Source of the DNA: Haloterrigena salina JCM 13891
GTDB lineage: Archaea > Halobacteriota > Halobacteria > Halobacteriales > Natrialbaceae
Assembly: GCF_000337495.1 (NCBI RefSeq)
Contig: NZ_AOIS01000057.1
Location: 22,664-86,663, forward strand
Length of the DNA: 64,000 bases
Direction of reading: 5' to 3'
Made by a program: the position numbers and the translations under genes
The notes under the pieces: model-generated
Told to the model about the DNA's origin: nothing
The model's input: only the letters and a program-made list of their open reading frames with translations
Databases searched by the model: none
Part shown: one piece after another, positions 54,416 through 64,000 of the stretch
Layout of the letters: each line of letters begins with the position of its first letter
Numbering within the stretch: position 1 is the first letter of the stretch

Positions 54416-55924
54416 TTACTGGATCGAGATTCCAGCGACCGTCGACGCCGGCAGCTCGGCGATCAGCGCGCCGCTGTCGACCGACACGTCGAGTTCCTCG
54501 GCGGTGAACTCCTCGGCGTTGTCGGCGTCGACCTCGGCGTCGGCGTCGTGGTCCGCGAACAGCAACTCGGCCTCGACGGTCGCCGAGTCGAGGTCCACGC
54601 CCTCGAGGGTGACCTCGATCGTCTTCTCCTCGCGGCAGTCGAGGTTCGTGACGGTCACGTAGGTTTCGTCGTCGTCGACCGACGCGGACGCGCCGACGAG
54701 CGGCAGTTCGCGCTCCTCGTCGTCGTCGGCGAGTTCGCGCGCCGGCGTGTCGACCGACGTCTGCACGGCCTCGCTCCCCTTGTGCGGCGCGTACAGGTCG
54801 AAGACGCGGTAGGTGGGACGCGCCCAGGCCTCGTCCTCGTCGGTCTCGATGAGACACTGCAGGACGTTGACCGTCTGTGCGATGTTCGTCATCGTCAGGA
54901 CGTCGCTGTGGTGGTTGAAGACGTCCAGAACGGCCGCTGCGGAGAGCGCGTCGAGGACGGTCCCCGGCTGCTCGAGCCCGTTGTCGGCCGTCGCCTCGGG
55001 ATGCCAGGTCCCCCACTCGTCGATGATGACGCCGATGTCGCGGGTCGTCGCGACGGCGTTGATCGCGCCGGCCATCCGCTCGATGTGCCGTTCCATCTCG
55101 AGGGCCTCGACGAGCATGCGGTCGTACTGGTCCTCGTCGGCCTCGTCGACGTTCATCCCGCGGCCGTAGTAGTGGTGCAGCGTGATGTGGTCGAGCGGGA
55201 ACTCCACGCCCCATCGGGACTGGTTGATCTCCTCGAGGAAGCGTCGGTTCCACTCGTGGCCCTCGTAGCCACAAGCGATGAGTTCGATGTCGTGGTCGAA
55301 CATCAGGTTCGACTGGGTACCGACGTAGGTGGCGTACCGGCGGTACTCGCGGGCGTACTGCTCGGGCGACATCTGGCCGCCACAGCCCCAGTTCTCGTTG
55401 CCGAGACCCCAGTACTTGACGCCGTAGGGCTCCTCGTGACCGTTCTCGCGTCGCCGGTCGGCGAGTTCGGTGTCGCCGTCGTAGTTGCAGTACTCGACCC
55501 AGTTGGCGGCCTCCTGCGGGGTTCCCGAACCGACGTTGGCCGCGAGGTACGGCTCCGTGTCGATTCGCTCGCAGAGTTCCAGGAACTCGTCGGTTCCGAA
55601 GGCGTTTGACTCCTCGGGGAGGTCCTCGGGGCCCTGCGCCCAGAAGAGGTTCCGGCGACGCGGTCGCTCCTCCTGGGGACCGACGCCGTCTTCCCAGTGG
55701 TAGTCGTCGGCGAAACAGCCGCCGGGCCAGCGAAGAACTGGAATCTCGAGGTCGGCGAGGAGTTCGACGACGTCCTCCCGGTACCCGTCCTCGTCGGCGC
55801 TGTCGCTGGTCCAGAGACCCTCGTAAACACATCGTCCGAGGTGTTCGGAGAAGTGACCGTGGACCTCGGGTTCGATGCGGTCGATATCCGCTGCAGTATG
55901 AACTGTGATCCGTGCGTTAGCCAT
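54416..55924 (-). CDS. GH51-type alpha-L-arabinofuranosidase, 502 residues
   Basis: A standard-length intracellular GH51. The start is ATG 55924 (MANARITVHTAADI); the in-frame GTG two codons earlier is less likely. RWPGGCFADDYHWEDGVGP in pieces near 68, acid/base Glu in YWGLGNENWG near 177, and nucleophile Glu in VIIDEWGTW near 300 are all present, as is HHYYG near 240. The C-terminal jelly-roll domain ends with SVDSGALIAELPASTVAGISIQ in part. It hydrolyses terminal alpha-L-arabinofuranosyl groups from arabinan and arabinoxylan oligomers. It is close in type to bacterial enzymes such as AbfA, unlike the 733-residue member at 42783. Confidence 0.92.
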   Translation of the reverse strand: MANARITVHTAADIDRIEPEVHGHFSEHLGRCVYEGLWTSDSADEDGYREDVVELLADLEIPVLRWPGGCFADDYHWEDGVGPQEERPRRRNLFWAQGPEDLPEESNAFGTDEFLELCERIDTEPYLAANVGSGTPQEAANWVEYCNYDGDTELADRRRENGHEEPYGVKYWGLGNENWGCGGQMSPEQYAREYRRYATYVGTQSNLMFDHDIELIACGYEGHEWNRRFLEEINQSRWGVEFPLDHITLHHYYGRGMNVDEADEDQYDRMLVEALEMERHIERMAGAINAVATTRDIGVIIDEWGTWHPEATADNGLEQPGTVLDALSAAAVLDVFNHHSDVLTMTNIAQTVNVLQCLIETDEDEAWARPTYRVFDLYAPHKGSEAVQTSVDTPARELADDDEERELPLVGASASVDDDETYVTVTNLDCREEKTIEVTLEGVDLDSATVEAELLFADHDADAEVDADNAEEFTAEELDVSVDSGALIAELPASTVAGISIQ

Positions 55925-56196
55925 CCACACTTCCCTTTCCGTTAAAGTGTTATAAGTTCCCCGGTTTATGTCACGCTAAACCCGGCAAAACCCGCAGTGC
56001 GGGGATACCGACCGGCGGTTGAAGACTGCAATTGCGGTATTCGGCGGCCGGTCGCGACCGCGTTATCGCCCGGTACGCCGAGGGACGAACGAGAGTCGCT
56101 GCGACGAAGCGCCAAACGATCCGCTCTTTCGGCCGATTGAACTCGTCACGGAGTACCAAACTATTTGACGGATCGGGTTCGAGAATCACCGAGACA

Positions 56197-58086
<1,890 letters not shown>

Positions 58087-58113
58087 GGCGAGCCGAGGCC
58101 GGGTCGACGGCCG

Positions 58114-60019
58114 CTACGACCGGAGCCAGACTCGCATCGCTCCCGGGTCGCGGTTGTCCCACGCGTAGTAGGGGACCGCCGTGAACTCGGTCCGTTCTCG
58201 AGCCGTCTCGTCGGCCGGCCGGTACAGTTCGCCGTCCCAGCCCTGCCGGTCCGGCACGCTCGCCTCGCCCTCGATGACCGTGACGCCCTCGAGCAGATCC
58301 GGTCGATGCGCCGTCGAGGTCGGCTCCGGGTCCTCGTACTGGTGGAGCGGCCGGTCGTTGTCGACCGCCTCGAGGCAGTAGACGAGCGGCCCGCGTTTGA
58401 GGGCGACGCGACCGGCGTCGTCAGCCACCTCGGGATGGACTTCCAGCCGCGTGACCGTCTGCTCGAAGGTCAGCTCGATCCGGTCGTCGTCCCACTCCCG
58501 TTCGATCTCGAGGTAGCCCTCGGACGGCGTCTCGACAGACTCGCCGTTTACCGTCACCGTCGACGACTCGGCCCAATCCGGGATGCGGAGGCGGAGCGGC
58601 ACCGACGCTCCGTCGGCGTCGATGTCGACGGTGACCTCGTCCGATCACGGGAGGGCGCTGTCCTGCGATAGTTCGACGCTCGCGCTGTCGACCGTCGTTT
58701 CGACGCTACTGCCGAGGTACTGATTGACGTAGATCGCCGAGTCCCGCTGGCTGTAGACGTATTCGCCCAGCGACGCGAGCAGCCGGGCCGCGTTCGGCGG
58801 ACAGCACGCGCAGGTGAACCAACCCTTGCGGTGGTGGTCCCCGTCGCTCTCCAAGGGGTTCTCGTAGAAAAACTCGGTCCCGTCGAGCGAGACGCCGGCG
58901 AGGAATCCGTTGTACAGCGTCCGCTCGATGAGGTCCGCGTACTTCGCCTCGCCGGAGAGTTCGAACAGCCGCTGGTTCCAGTAGACGCTCCCGATCGCGG
59001 CGCAGGTCTCGGCGTAGGCGTCGTTTCTGAGGTCGTAGTCAGTCGTGAACCCCTCGTGGGCCTCCTCGGGACCGAGCCTGCCGGGACGTACATCCGCTTC
59101 GTCGTCATGTTCGTCCAGAGGCGCTCGAGGGACTCGATCAACTCGTCTTCGCCCGTCTCGATGGCGAGGTCCGTCGCGGCCGCGAACAGGTACATCGCCC
59201 TGACGGAGTGGCCTTCGACGGTCTCCTGTTCTCGGAGCGGCTCGTGGGCCTGAGCGTAGCGCCCGTCGTACGAGCCGTCTTCGTGGGTGAAGACGTCCCG
59301 TGCGGCGGAAATGACCTCGCCGTCGTCGTACTCGGCGCCGCCGAGCGTCTCCGGGTTGTCGATCTCCCAGGCCAGGCGGTCTTCCTTCCCGCGCAGGTCG
59401 ATGAAGTACTTCGCGAGGTCGAGATACCGCGTCTCGTCGGTGACCCGGTAGAGCTTCAGGAGCGCCAGTTCGATCTCCTCGTGGCCGGGAACGCCCTCGA
59501 CCTCGTCGCCGAAAACGTCGTCGACGAGGTCTGCGACGTCGATCGCTACCTCGAGTAGCGTTTCCTTTTCCGTCGCCCTGTAGTGGGCGACCGCGGCCTC
59601 GATGAGATGCCCGGCGCAGTAGAGTTCGTGCATCATGTGAAGGTTCGTCCACCGGTTCTCGGGCTCGACGAGGGAGAAGTACGTGTTCAGGTAGCCGTCC
59701 GGCTGCTGTGCGTCGGCGATCAGCGAGATCACCTCGTCGACCTTCGCCTCCAGTTCGGGATCCTCGCGCTGAGAGAGCACGTACGAGGCGGCCTCGATCC
59801 ACTTGTACGCGTCCGTATCCTGAAACCACATCCCCTGAAACCCGCCGGACTCCCCGGCGGCGACGCGCCGGAAGTTCTCGAGCGTTCCGGACTCCTCGAG
59901 CTGGTCGTACTGATGGCTGATCGTTACGTCCCTGTCTCCCGTCGCGGCGACCAAAAGTCGTCGTCGATCGCGACCTCGGAGAGCGAAATTCCGTCGCTAA
60001 CTGTATCTCGTGGACCCAT
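58114..60019 (-). pseudogene. GH127 (DUF1680) beta-L-arabinofuranosidase gene, broken three times
   Basis: The full-length family sequence can be followed along minus but in three pieces. From ATG 60019 the N terminus reads ISLSEVAIDDDFWSPRRE, then the frame breaks near 59934 and continues as DVTISHQYDQLEESGTLENFRR. It breaks again near 59076, where KRMYV should be followed by a GGLGPEEAHEG-type segment; a single missing base explains this. In the third piece (FTTDYDLRNDAYAETCAAIGS, CACCPPNAARLL) a TGA at 58645-58647 replaces what is probably a Trp codon in ALPWSDEV, and the same frame goes on to PLRLRIPDWAESS and ends at 58114. The product would be a cytoplasmic arabinofuranosidase acting on beta-linked arabinose. 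With two frameshifts and a nonsense codon it should be inactive, unless these are sequencing errors. Confidence 0.85.
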
Positions 60020-60314
60020 GCGTGTAGTTCCCACCCGTTCGTGTCGGCCAGTTGGTGATAAAGGTTGTCGAAACAACAGGGCGGCTCCGGAGAGCGAAAC
60101 GCTGTGCGTGAGAGTCTGAACTCGAGCGCTTGAGGGAGTCGCGGACACGTACACGAGCGCCGATCGGCGACGAGACGTGGATCGCGGTATTCGCCGTCGA
60201 GCCCGTCCGTTCGCTCACGCTGGGCCCGCACGGCGCAGCGAACCAGTGGGTGTGGTGCTGTGGGCACGCTCGTTCTGCCGTCGGGCCGAAACTACCGGTC
60301 ATGCGACTGTAACG

Positions 60315-60344
60315 TTCCGTATAGCCCAATGCCATTCTGTATAT
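60315..60344 (+). promoter_or_regulatory. Spaced promoter motif, copy 1
   Basis: TTCCGTATAG, ten bases, then TTCTGTATAT, starting 20 bases apart. A weaker third element, ATCTCTAAAA, begins another 20 bases on at 60355. It lies about 300 bases upstream of the GH127 start on minus and about 380 upstream of iclR on plus. Confidence 0.55.
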
Positions 60345-60534
60345 TCGAACGACCATCTCTAAAACTGGATACGTCGTAGTAACAGTTACCAAGGCCCAGT
60401 TCGAACCGGTGGGCCGCTACAGCGGCGAATAACGCAGTGTCTCTTTGTCACACAGCGGTTCGAATACCGGAATAGCGGGGCTATTTACAATAGTACTACT
60501 GTAATACAACGCTATTTGCCTCGGCGATACGACG

Positions 60535-60564
60535 TTCCGTATAGTTGAAAACTGTTCTCTATAT
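60535..60564 (+). promoter_or_regulatory. Spaced promoter motif, copy 2
   Basis: TTCCGTATAG, ten bases, then TTCTCTATAT, again 20 bases apart, 130 bases upstream of the iclR TATA element. Both copies upstream of iclR are preceded by ACG. TATAG and CTATA within it can also be read as opposed arms. Confidence 0.55.
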
Positions 60565-60725
60565 CCAGCAAACTGGGCACTTCTGGAGAACGGTGTACTG
60601 TCTGTCCCTACGGCAGCGATACCGACCACTGCCGTTCACTGATAGAGAAGCTTCGGCGAACCCTTGAGAAAGCGGCGCGTCTCAACCAGAACAAAAATTA
60701 TATTGGTTCGGTGCATAGGGAAACC

Positions 60726-61487
60726 ATGGCAGAACCGAAACACCCGGTCCGAACGGTCGACAGGGCGATGGAGATCGTGGAGATCATCCAGGAACTCGAC
60801 GGCGCGGGCGTCTCCGAGATCGCCGAGCAGGTCGATATCGGCAAAAGCGCGGTTCACAACCACCTGAACACGCTCGTGAACAGGGAGTACCTCGTCAAGG
60901 AGGGCGACGAGTACCAGATCGGCCTCTCGTTTCTCGGCCTCGGCGCGTACGCTCGAGACCGGACCCAGATCTACGAGACCGCCCGGTCCGAGATCGACAA
61001 ACTCGCCAACGAAACCGGCGAGTTGGCGAACCTCCTCGTCGAGAAAAACGGGATGGGAATCTACCTCTACCAGGCGCAGGGCCAAAACGCTGTGGAGCTC
61101 GATACGCACGAGGGCAAGCAGGTCAGGCTGCACTGCACCGGACTGGGCAAGTCGATCCTCGCCTTCCGACCCCGCGACGAAGTCACCGAGATCCTCGACA
61201 AGCACGGGATGCCCAAGATGACCGAGCAGACGATCACGGACCGCGACCAGCTGTTCAACGAACTCGACCAGATCCGAGAGCAGAAGTATGCGGTCGACAA
61301 CGAGGAGCGCCTCGCCGGCCTCTGCTGTGTCTCCGCGCCCATTACGAACGGGGAAGAACGGAGCATCGGCGCCATCAGCGTCGCCTGTCCGGTCCACCGG
61401 ATCAGCGAGGAGCGGTTCTACGAGGAGCTTCCGGACGCCGTCCTCGGCACCGCGAACGTCATCGAACTCGAGCACAACTACTCGTAA
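60726..61487 (+). CDS. IclR-family transcription regulator
   Basis: A 253-residue regulator. The start is ATG 60726; an in-frame GTG at 60711 overlaps the expected transcript start. The N-terminal winged helix-turn-helix is at about 10-70 (VSEIAEQVDIGKSAVHNHLNTL in pieces), and the IclR effector domain follows, with LHCTGLGKSILAF near 140 and LAGLCCVSAPI near 200. Family members bind sugar acids or aromatic acids and act as repressors or activators; in haloarchaea an IclR protein controls pentose catabolism. It is the only transcription factor recognised in the window, so it is the prime candidate for the pectin/arabinan regulon. Two spaced motifs upstream suggest autoregulation. Confidence 0.92.
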   Translation: MAEPKHPVRTVDRAMEIVEIIQELDGAGVSEIAEQVDIGKSAVHNHLNTLVNREYLVKEGDEYQIGLSFLGLGAYARDRTQIYETARSEIDKLANETGELANLLVEKNGMGIYLYQAQGQNAVELDTHEGKQVRLHCTGLGKSILAFRPRDEVTEILDKHGMPKMTEQTITDRDQLFNELDQIREQKYAVDNEERLAGLCCVSAPITNGEERSIGAISVACPVHRISEERFYEELPDAVLGTANVIELEHNYS

Positions 61488-61584
61488 CCCTCTGTCTCCG
61501 GACCGTTTCTCGCCGGCCGTTTCCGCGTTCGATACCGCTTCGCGCGGAGATATCTTGAAGTGATCGCGGCGACACGAACGGAGT

Positions 61585-62457
61585 ATGACCCGACTCGAAC
61601 GCGTCGCGGACACGCAAAACGACACGGGCGAAGGACCGCTGTGGCACCCCGACGAAGGCTGTTTGTTCTGGGTCGATATCCCCGCGGGCGAACTGTATCG
61701 GTTCGATCCGGACGCCGAAACGCACACGCTCGCGTACGAAACCGACGGCGACCAGCCGATCGGCGGCTTCACGATCCAGACCGACGGCTCGCTGCTGCTC
61801 TTCGGAAACGGTCGAGTCAGTCGCTGGCAGCCGGGTTCGGAATCGGCGACGCTCGTCACCGACGTCGACGCCGACACGCGCTTCAACGACGTCATCGCGG
61901 ATCCCGAGGGGCGGGTGTTCTGCGGGACGATGCCCGGCGAGGACTCGCTGGGCGATCTCTACCGGCTCGACGTCGACGCGACCGTCACGACCGTCGTCGA
62001 AGACGTCGACATCGCGAACGGCATGGGCTTTACCGCCGATCTCGAGACGTTCTACTTCACCGAGTCGGAGGCTCGTCGGATCTACGCGTTCGACTACGAC
62101 CGGGAGACCGGCGGGCTCTCGAACCGACGGACGTTCGTCGAGACGCCCGCTGCCGACGGGATTCCGGACGGGCTGACCGTCGACGGGGACGACTACGTCT
62201 GGTCGGCGCGGTGGAACGGCGGTCGCGCGGTTCGGTACGATCCGACCGGCGACCCGGTCGACCGGCTCACCGTTCCCGCACGCAAAGTCTCCTCGGTCAC
62301 CTTCGCCGGCCCCGAATACGACGACCTGTACCTGACGACGGCGCTCGAGGGCGGCGACCGGGAGGCAGAAGGCGACGGCGCCGGCGCGCTCTTCCGAGCG
62401 ACGGGGCTCGAGACCGGCGGCAGCGAGGCGTTCCGGTCGCGAATCAAAACGGAGTAA
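61585..62457 (+). CDS. SMP-30/gluconolactonase-family sugar lactonase
   Basis: A 290-residue six-bladed beta-propeller lactonase. The metal Glu is E16 in TGEGPLWH, the metal Asn is in RFNDVIADPEGR near 98, another in DIANGMGFT near 145, and the Asp in PDGLTVDGDD near 195. These enzymes open aldono- or aldaro-lactones in the cytoplasm with a divalent ion. In this locus the product of an aldose or uronate dehydrogenase is the likely substrate (arabino-, rhamno- or galactarolactone). It follows iclR on the same strand and faces an SDR gene 20 bases from its stop. Confidence 0.9.
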   Translation: MTRLERVADTQNDTGEGPLWHPDEGCLFWVDIPAGELYRFDPDAETHTLAYETDGDQPIGGFTIQTDGSLLLFGNGRVSRWQPGSESATLVTDVDADTRFNDVIADPEGRVFCGTMPGEDSLGDLYRLDVDATVTTVVEDVDIANGMGFTADLETFYFTESEARRIYAFDYDRETGGLSNRRTFVETPAADGIPDGLTVDGDDYVWSARWNGGRAVRYDPTGDPVDRLTVPARKVSSVTFAGPEYDDLYLTTALEGGDREAEGDGAGALFRATGLETGGSEAFRSRIKTE

Positions 62458-62476
62458 ATCGAAGGGCCGGACGCGG

Positions 62477-63250
62477 TCAGAACGCGCTGTCGGCGAAGCC
62501 GCCGTCGATCGTGACGATCTCGCCGGTCACGAACGAACTGGCGTCGCTGCCGAGGTAGATCGCCGCGCCGACGATCTCCTCGCGCTCGGCGACCCGACCG
62601 AGCGGGGTTCGCTCGTCGATGCGCTCGCGCTTCTCGGTTCCTTCGGCGTACGTTTCCGCGTTCTGTGGCGTGATGACGAAGCCCGGCGCGATCGCGTTGA
62701 CTCTGATGTCGGGCGACAGTTCCTTCGCGGACGCGCGGGTGAAGGCCTCGACGCCGCCCTTAGCGGCGGTGTACGCCGGCAGGTTCGCCATCGAGAGCCG
62801 AGCCGTCAGCGAGGAGATATTGATGATCGACCCGCCCTCGTCCATCGCCGGCGCGAAGGCCTGGGTCACCCGGCGGACGCCGTCGAGCGCGACGTCGGTG
62901 ACGAAATCCCAGTCCTCGTCGGAGATATCCTGGACCGACTCCCGGGAAATTGCTCCCTGCGAGGCGACGACGACGTCGACGCCGCCGAGTTCGTCGACGG
63001 CCGTCTCGCGGACGGCCTCGAGCGAGCCGGCGTCGGTGACGTCGCAGGTGACCCGCGCCGTCTCGACGCCGCGGTCTTCGATCTCCGCCGCGGTTTCGTT
63101 GACTTTCTCCTCGCTGCGACTCGTCGCGATGACGTCGGCGCCCTCCTCGGCGAAGCCGAGGGCGATCGCCTGTCCGATCCCGCTCGTCCCGCCGATGACG
63201 ACGGCTCGTTTGCCACTGACGGTCACCGGGCTGTGTTGGTAATCGACCAT
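62477..63250 (-). CDS. Short-chain dehydrogenase/reductase
   Basis: A 257-residue classical SDR. Start ATG 63250 (MVDYQHSPVTVSGKRAVVIGG); the longer open frame upstream is Arg/Ser-rich. TSGIGQAI near 22 is the cofactor loop, ASQGA near 98 replaces the common NNAG, and S-x(n)-YTAAK near 160 holds the catalytic residues. The end ITxGGFADSAF is typical. Sugar dehydrogenases such as L-rhamnose, L-fucose or L-arabinose 1-dehydrogenases belong to this group, and the neighbouring lactonase would complete the aldose-to-aldonate step. Convergent with that lactonase. Confidence 0.85.
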   Translation of the reverse strand: MVDYQHSPVTVSGKRAVVIGGTSGIGQAIALGFAEEGADVIATSRSEEKVNETAAEIEDRGVETARVTCDVTDAGSLEAVRETAVDELGGVDVVVASQGAISRESVQDISDEDWDFVTDVALDGVRRVTQAFAPAMDEGGSIINISSLTARLSMANLPAYTAAKGGVEAFTRASAKELSPDIRVNAIAPGFVITPQNAETYAEGTEKRERIDERTPLGRVAEREEIVGAAIYLGSDASSFVTGEIVTIDGGFADSAF

Positions 63251-63495
63251 ACGGCAAGCGAGACCGTGCGCCCTCATTACGTTTACCCTCTCGAGCGAGC
63301 CCGGCGGTGAGCGCGGAGAGCGGACGGCCGATAGCGATCGACGGGAGCCGCCGATCGCATCCGTCGGCGATTCGTCGCCGAGGGATCGGGAACGGCGTCG
63401 TTCAGATAAGCGGGCTAAGACCGGAATAGAACGGACCCTTCCCCCTTTTCGCAAAAACACTTTTACGTCTCCTTAGCCTCAGGCCTGAGCAACAC

Positions 63496-63747
63496 ATGAG
63501 CAATGCATCCCGATCGATAGAGACTGCCGTGTCGACGAAAGTCATCCAGCGTGTTGCGGCAGTCACGGACCGAACGGTGACCGAGTTACCGCCCTTATAC
63601 GAGACGATCGATCCGGAGGCACTCGACGCCGTTATCGATTCGGCCGCGACGGACGAGTCAGCGCTGGAGTGCCAATTCACGTACTCGGGGTGTCAGGTTA
63701 GTATCACTGGATCCGGGGCCGTTCTCGTCGAAAGAGAGGGCTGTTAG
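63496..63747 (+). CDS. HalOD1 output-domain protein
   Basis: An 83-residue protein that is a single HalOD1-type domain: VIQRVAAVTDRTVTELPPLYETIDPEALDAVID in pieces, then a short beta strand FTYSGCQVSITG. The domain is specific to haloarchaea, often fused to response regulators or as stand-alone proteins, with unknown biochemistry. Its promoter has CACTTTTACG at 63459-63468, and the palindrome CTCAGGCCTGAG at 63478-63489 lies just before the ATG at 63496. Confidence 0.8.
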   Translation: MSNASRSIETAVSTKVIQRVAAVTDRTVTELPPLYETIDPEALDAVIDSAATDESALECQFTYSGCQVSITGSGAVLVEREGC

Positions 63748-63881
63748 CACGAGCCGAGGTCGTCGTGACTGCTAGTCATCGGGAGCGCAGATCTCGATTT
63801 CAGCCGAACTCGTCACGTTCTCTGCGCAGGGTTGTCGGCAAACCCCACAGAATTATAACTGCGGGCGAACGATGCGGTACC

Positions 63882-64000
63882 ATGCGTGGATTAGCCAAGA
63901 CTAGTCGCAGCCAGGGAGGCATGGAACTTATCGAGCGTGACCGTCCGGAACCGGAACCGGATGAGGCGCTGATCGAAGTCGATTACGCGGGTCTCTGTGG
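63882..64000 (+). CDS. Zinc-type alcohol/polyol dehydrogenase, N-terminal end (partial)
   Basis: The first 39 codons are in the window, starting ATG 63882 (MRGLAKTSRSQGG). The segment ALIEVDYAGLCG is the start of the catalytic zinc-binding site of medium-chain dehydrogenases (the Cys follows V-x-x-A/S-G-L/I-C-G). Sorbitol, threonine, xylitol and galactitol dehydrogenases share it, so substrate cannot be given. A TATA-like GAATTATAAC at 63850-63859 is 23-32 bases before the ATG. The gene continues past the end of the window. Confidence 0.8.
   Translation, partial: MRGLAKTSRSQGGMELIERDRPEPEPDEALIEVDYAGLC

Larger units (their letters stand above)
60020..60725. other. Regulatory-looking intergenic region upstream of iclR
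   Basis: No open frame here looks coding. The region contains two copies of the spaced motif (listed separately), an inverted repeat AATAGC-GGG-GCTATT at 60471-60485, another GCTATTT at 60511-60517, and the iclR TATA element AAATTATATTGG at about 60694-60705. It separates the decayed GH127 gene from iclR, so the motifs may control both. Confidence 0.55.

Overview
The window reads as a haloarchaeal (class Halobacteria) chromosome or megaplasmid segment. It is GC-rich, its proteins are strongly acidic, secreted proteins carry twin-arginine (Tat) signals often with a lipobox, many genes have a TATA-like element about 25-35 bases before the start codon (leaderless style), and it encodes a HalOD1-type domain protein. 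The genus cannot be fixed from sequence alone; a Haloterrigena/Natrinema-like organism is a guess.

Functionally it is a large plant-polysaccharide island for pectin, rhamnogalacturonan and arabinan. At 1-8.5 kb sits a module for oxidising uronic acids: the tail of an aldehyde dehydrogenase, a UlaG-like lactonase-fold protein, a uronate dehydrogenase, a galactarolactone cycloisomerase-like enzyme, a KdgD-like decarboxylating dehydratase and a second enolase-superfamily enzyme, plus a universal stress protein and an ABC exporter. At 9-24 kb are the secreted depolymerases (pectin methylesterase and three PL1-type pectate lyases), two ThuA-like proteins, a galactonate dehydratase-like enzyme, a Gfo/Idh oxidoreductase, a luciferase-like oxidoreductase, a rhamnogalacturonan acetylesterase-like hydrolase and an SDR. 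At 24-35 kb is a Dpp/Opp-type ABC importer with three tandem substrate-binding proteins and a fused double ATPase. At 35-39 kb an altronate/galactarate dehydratase (UxaA-type) operon diverges from a second KdgD-like gene. At 39.8-45 kb are a CBM9-like protein, a thiamine-diphosphate enzyme and a GH51 arabinofuranosidase. At 45-51.3 kb, on the minus strand, is a second Dpp/Opp importer. At 52-63 kb are a MATE exporter, a second UspA, a second GH51, a second ABC exporter, a decayed GH127 gene, an IclR regulator, an SMP-30 lactonase and an SDR. The window ends with a HalOD1 protein and the start of a zinc-type alcohol dehydrogenase.

A coherent reading: Tat-exported enzymes de-esterify and cleave pectin outside the cell, the two importers bring in oligosaccharides, intracellular GH51 enzymes trim arabinose, and galacturonate is oxidised to 2-oxoglutarate through 5-keto-4-deoxyglucarate. 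The only transcription factor recognised is the IclR protein.

Most notable observations: a homologous pair of tiny two-helix membrane proteins (64 and 70 residues), one beside each importer; a spaced promoter motif with an exact 20-base period, found twice before iclR and once at 42.4 kb; three substrate-binding paralogues on one importer; a catalytically degenerate UxaA paralogue in the UxaA operon; and several signs of recent gene decay (GH127, a DapA-family remnant, a ThuA remnant between two lyases, and a 70-base tandem duplication that shifts the frame of a second ThuA gene).
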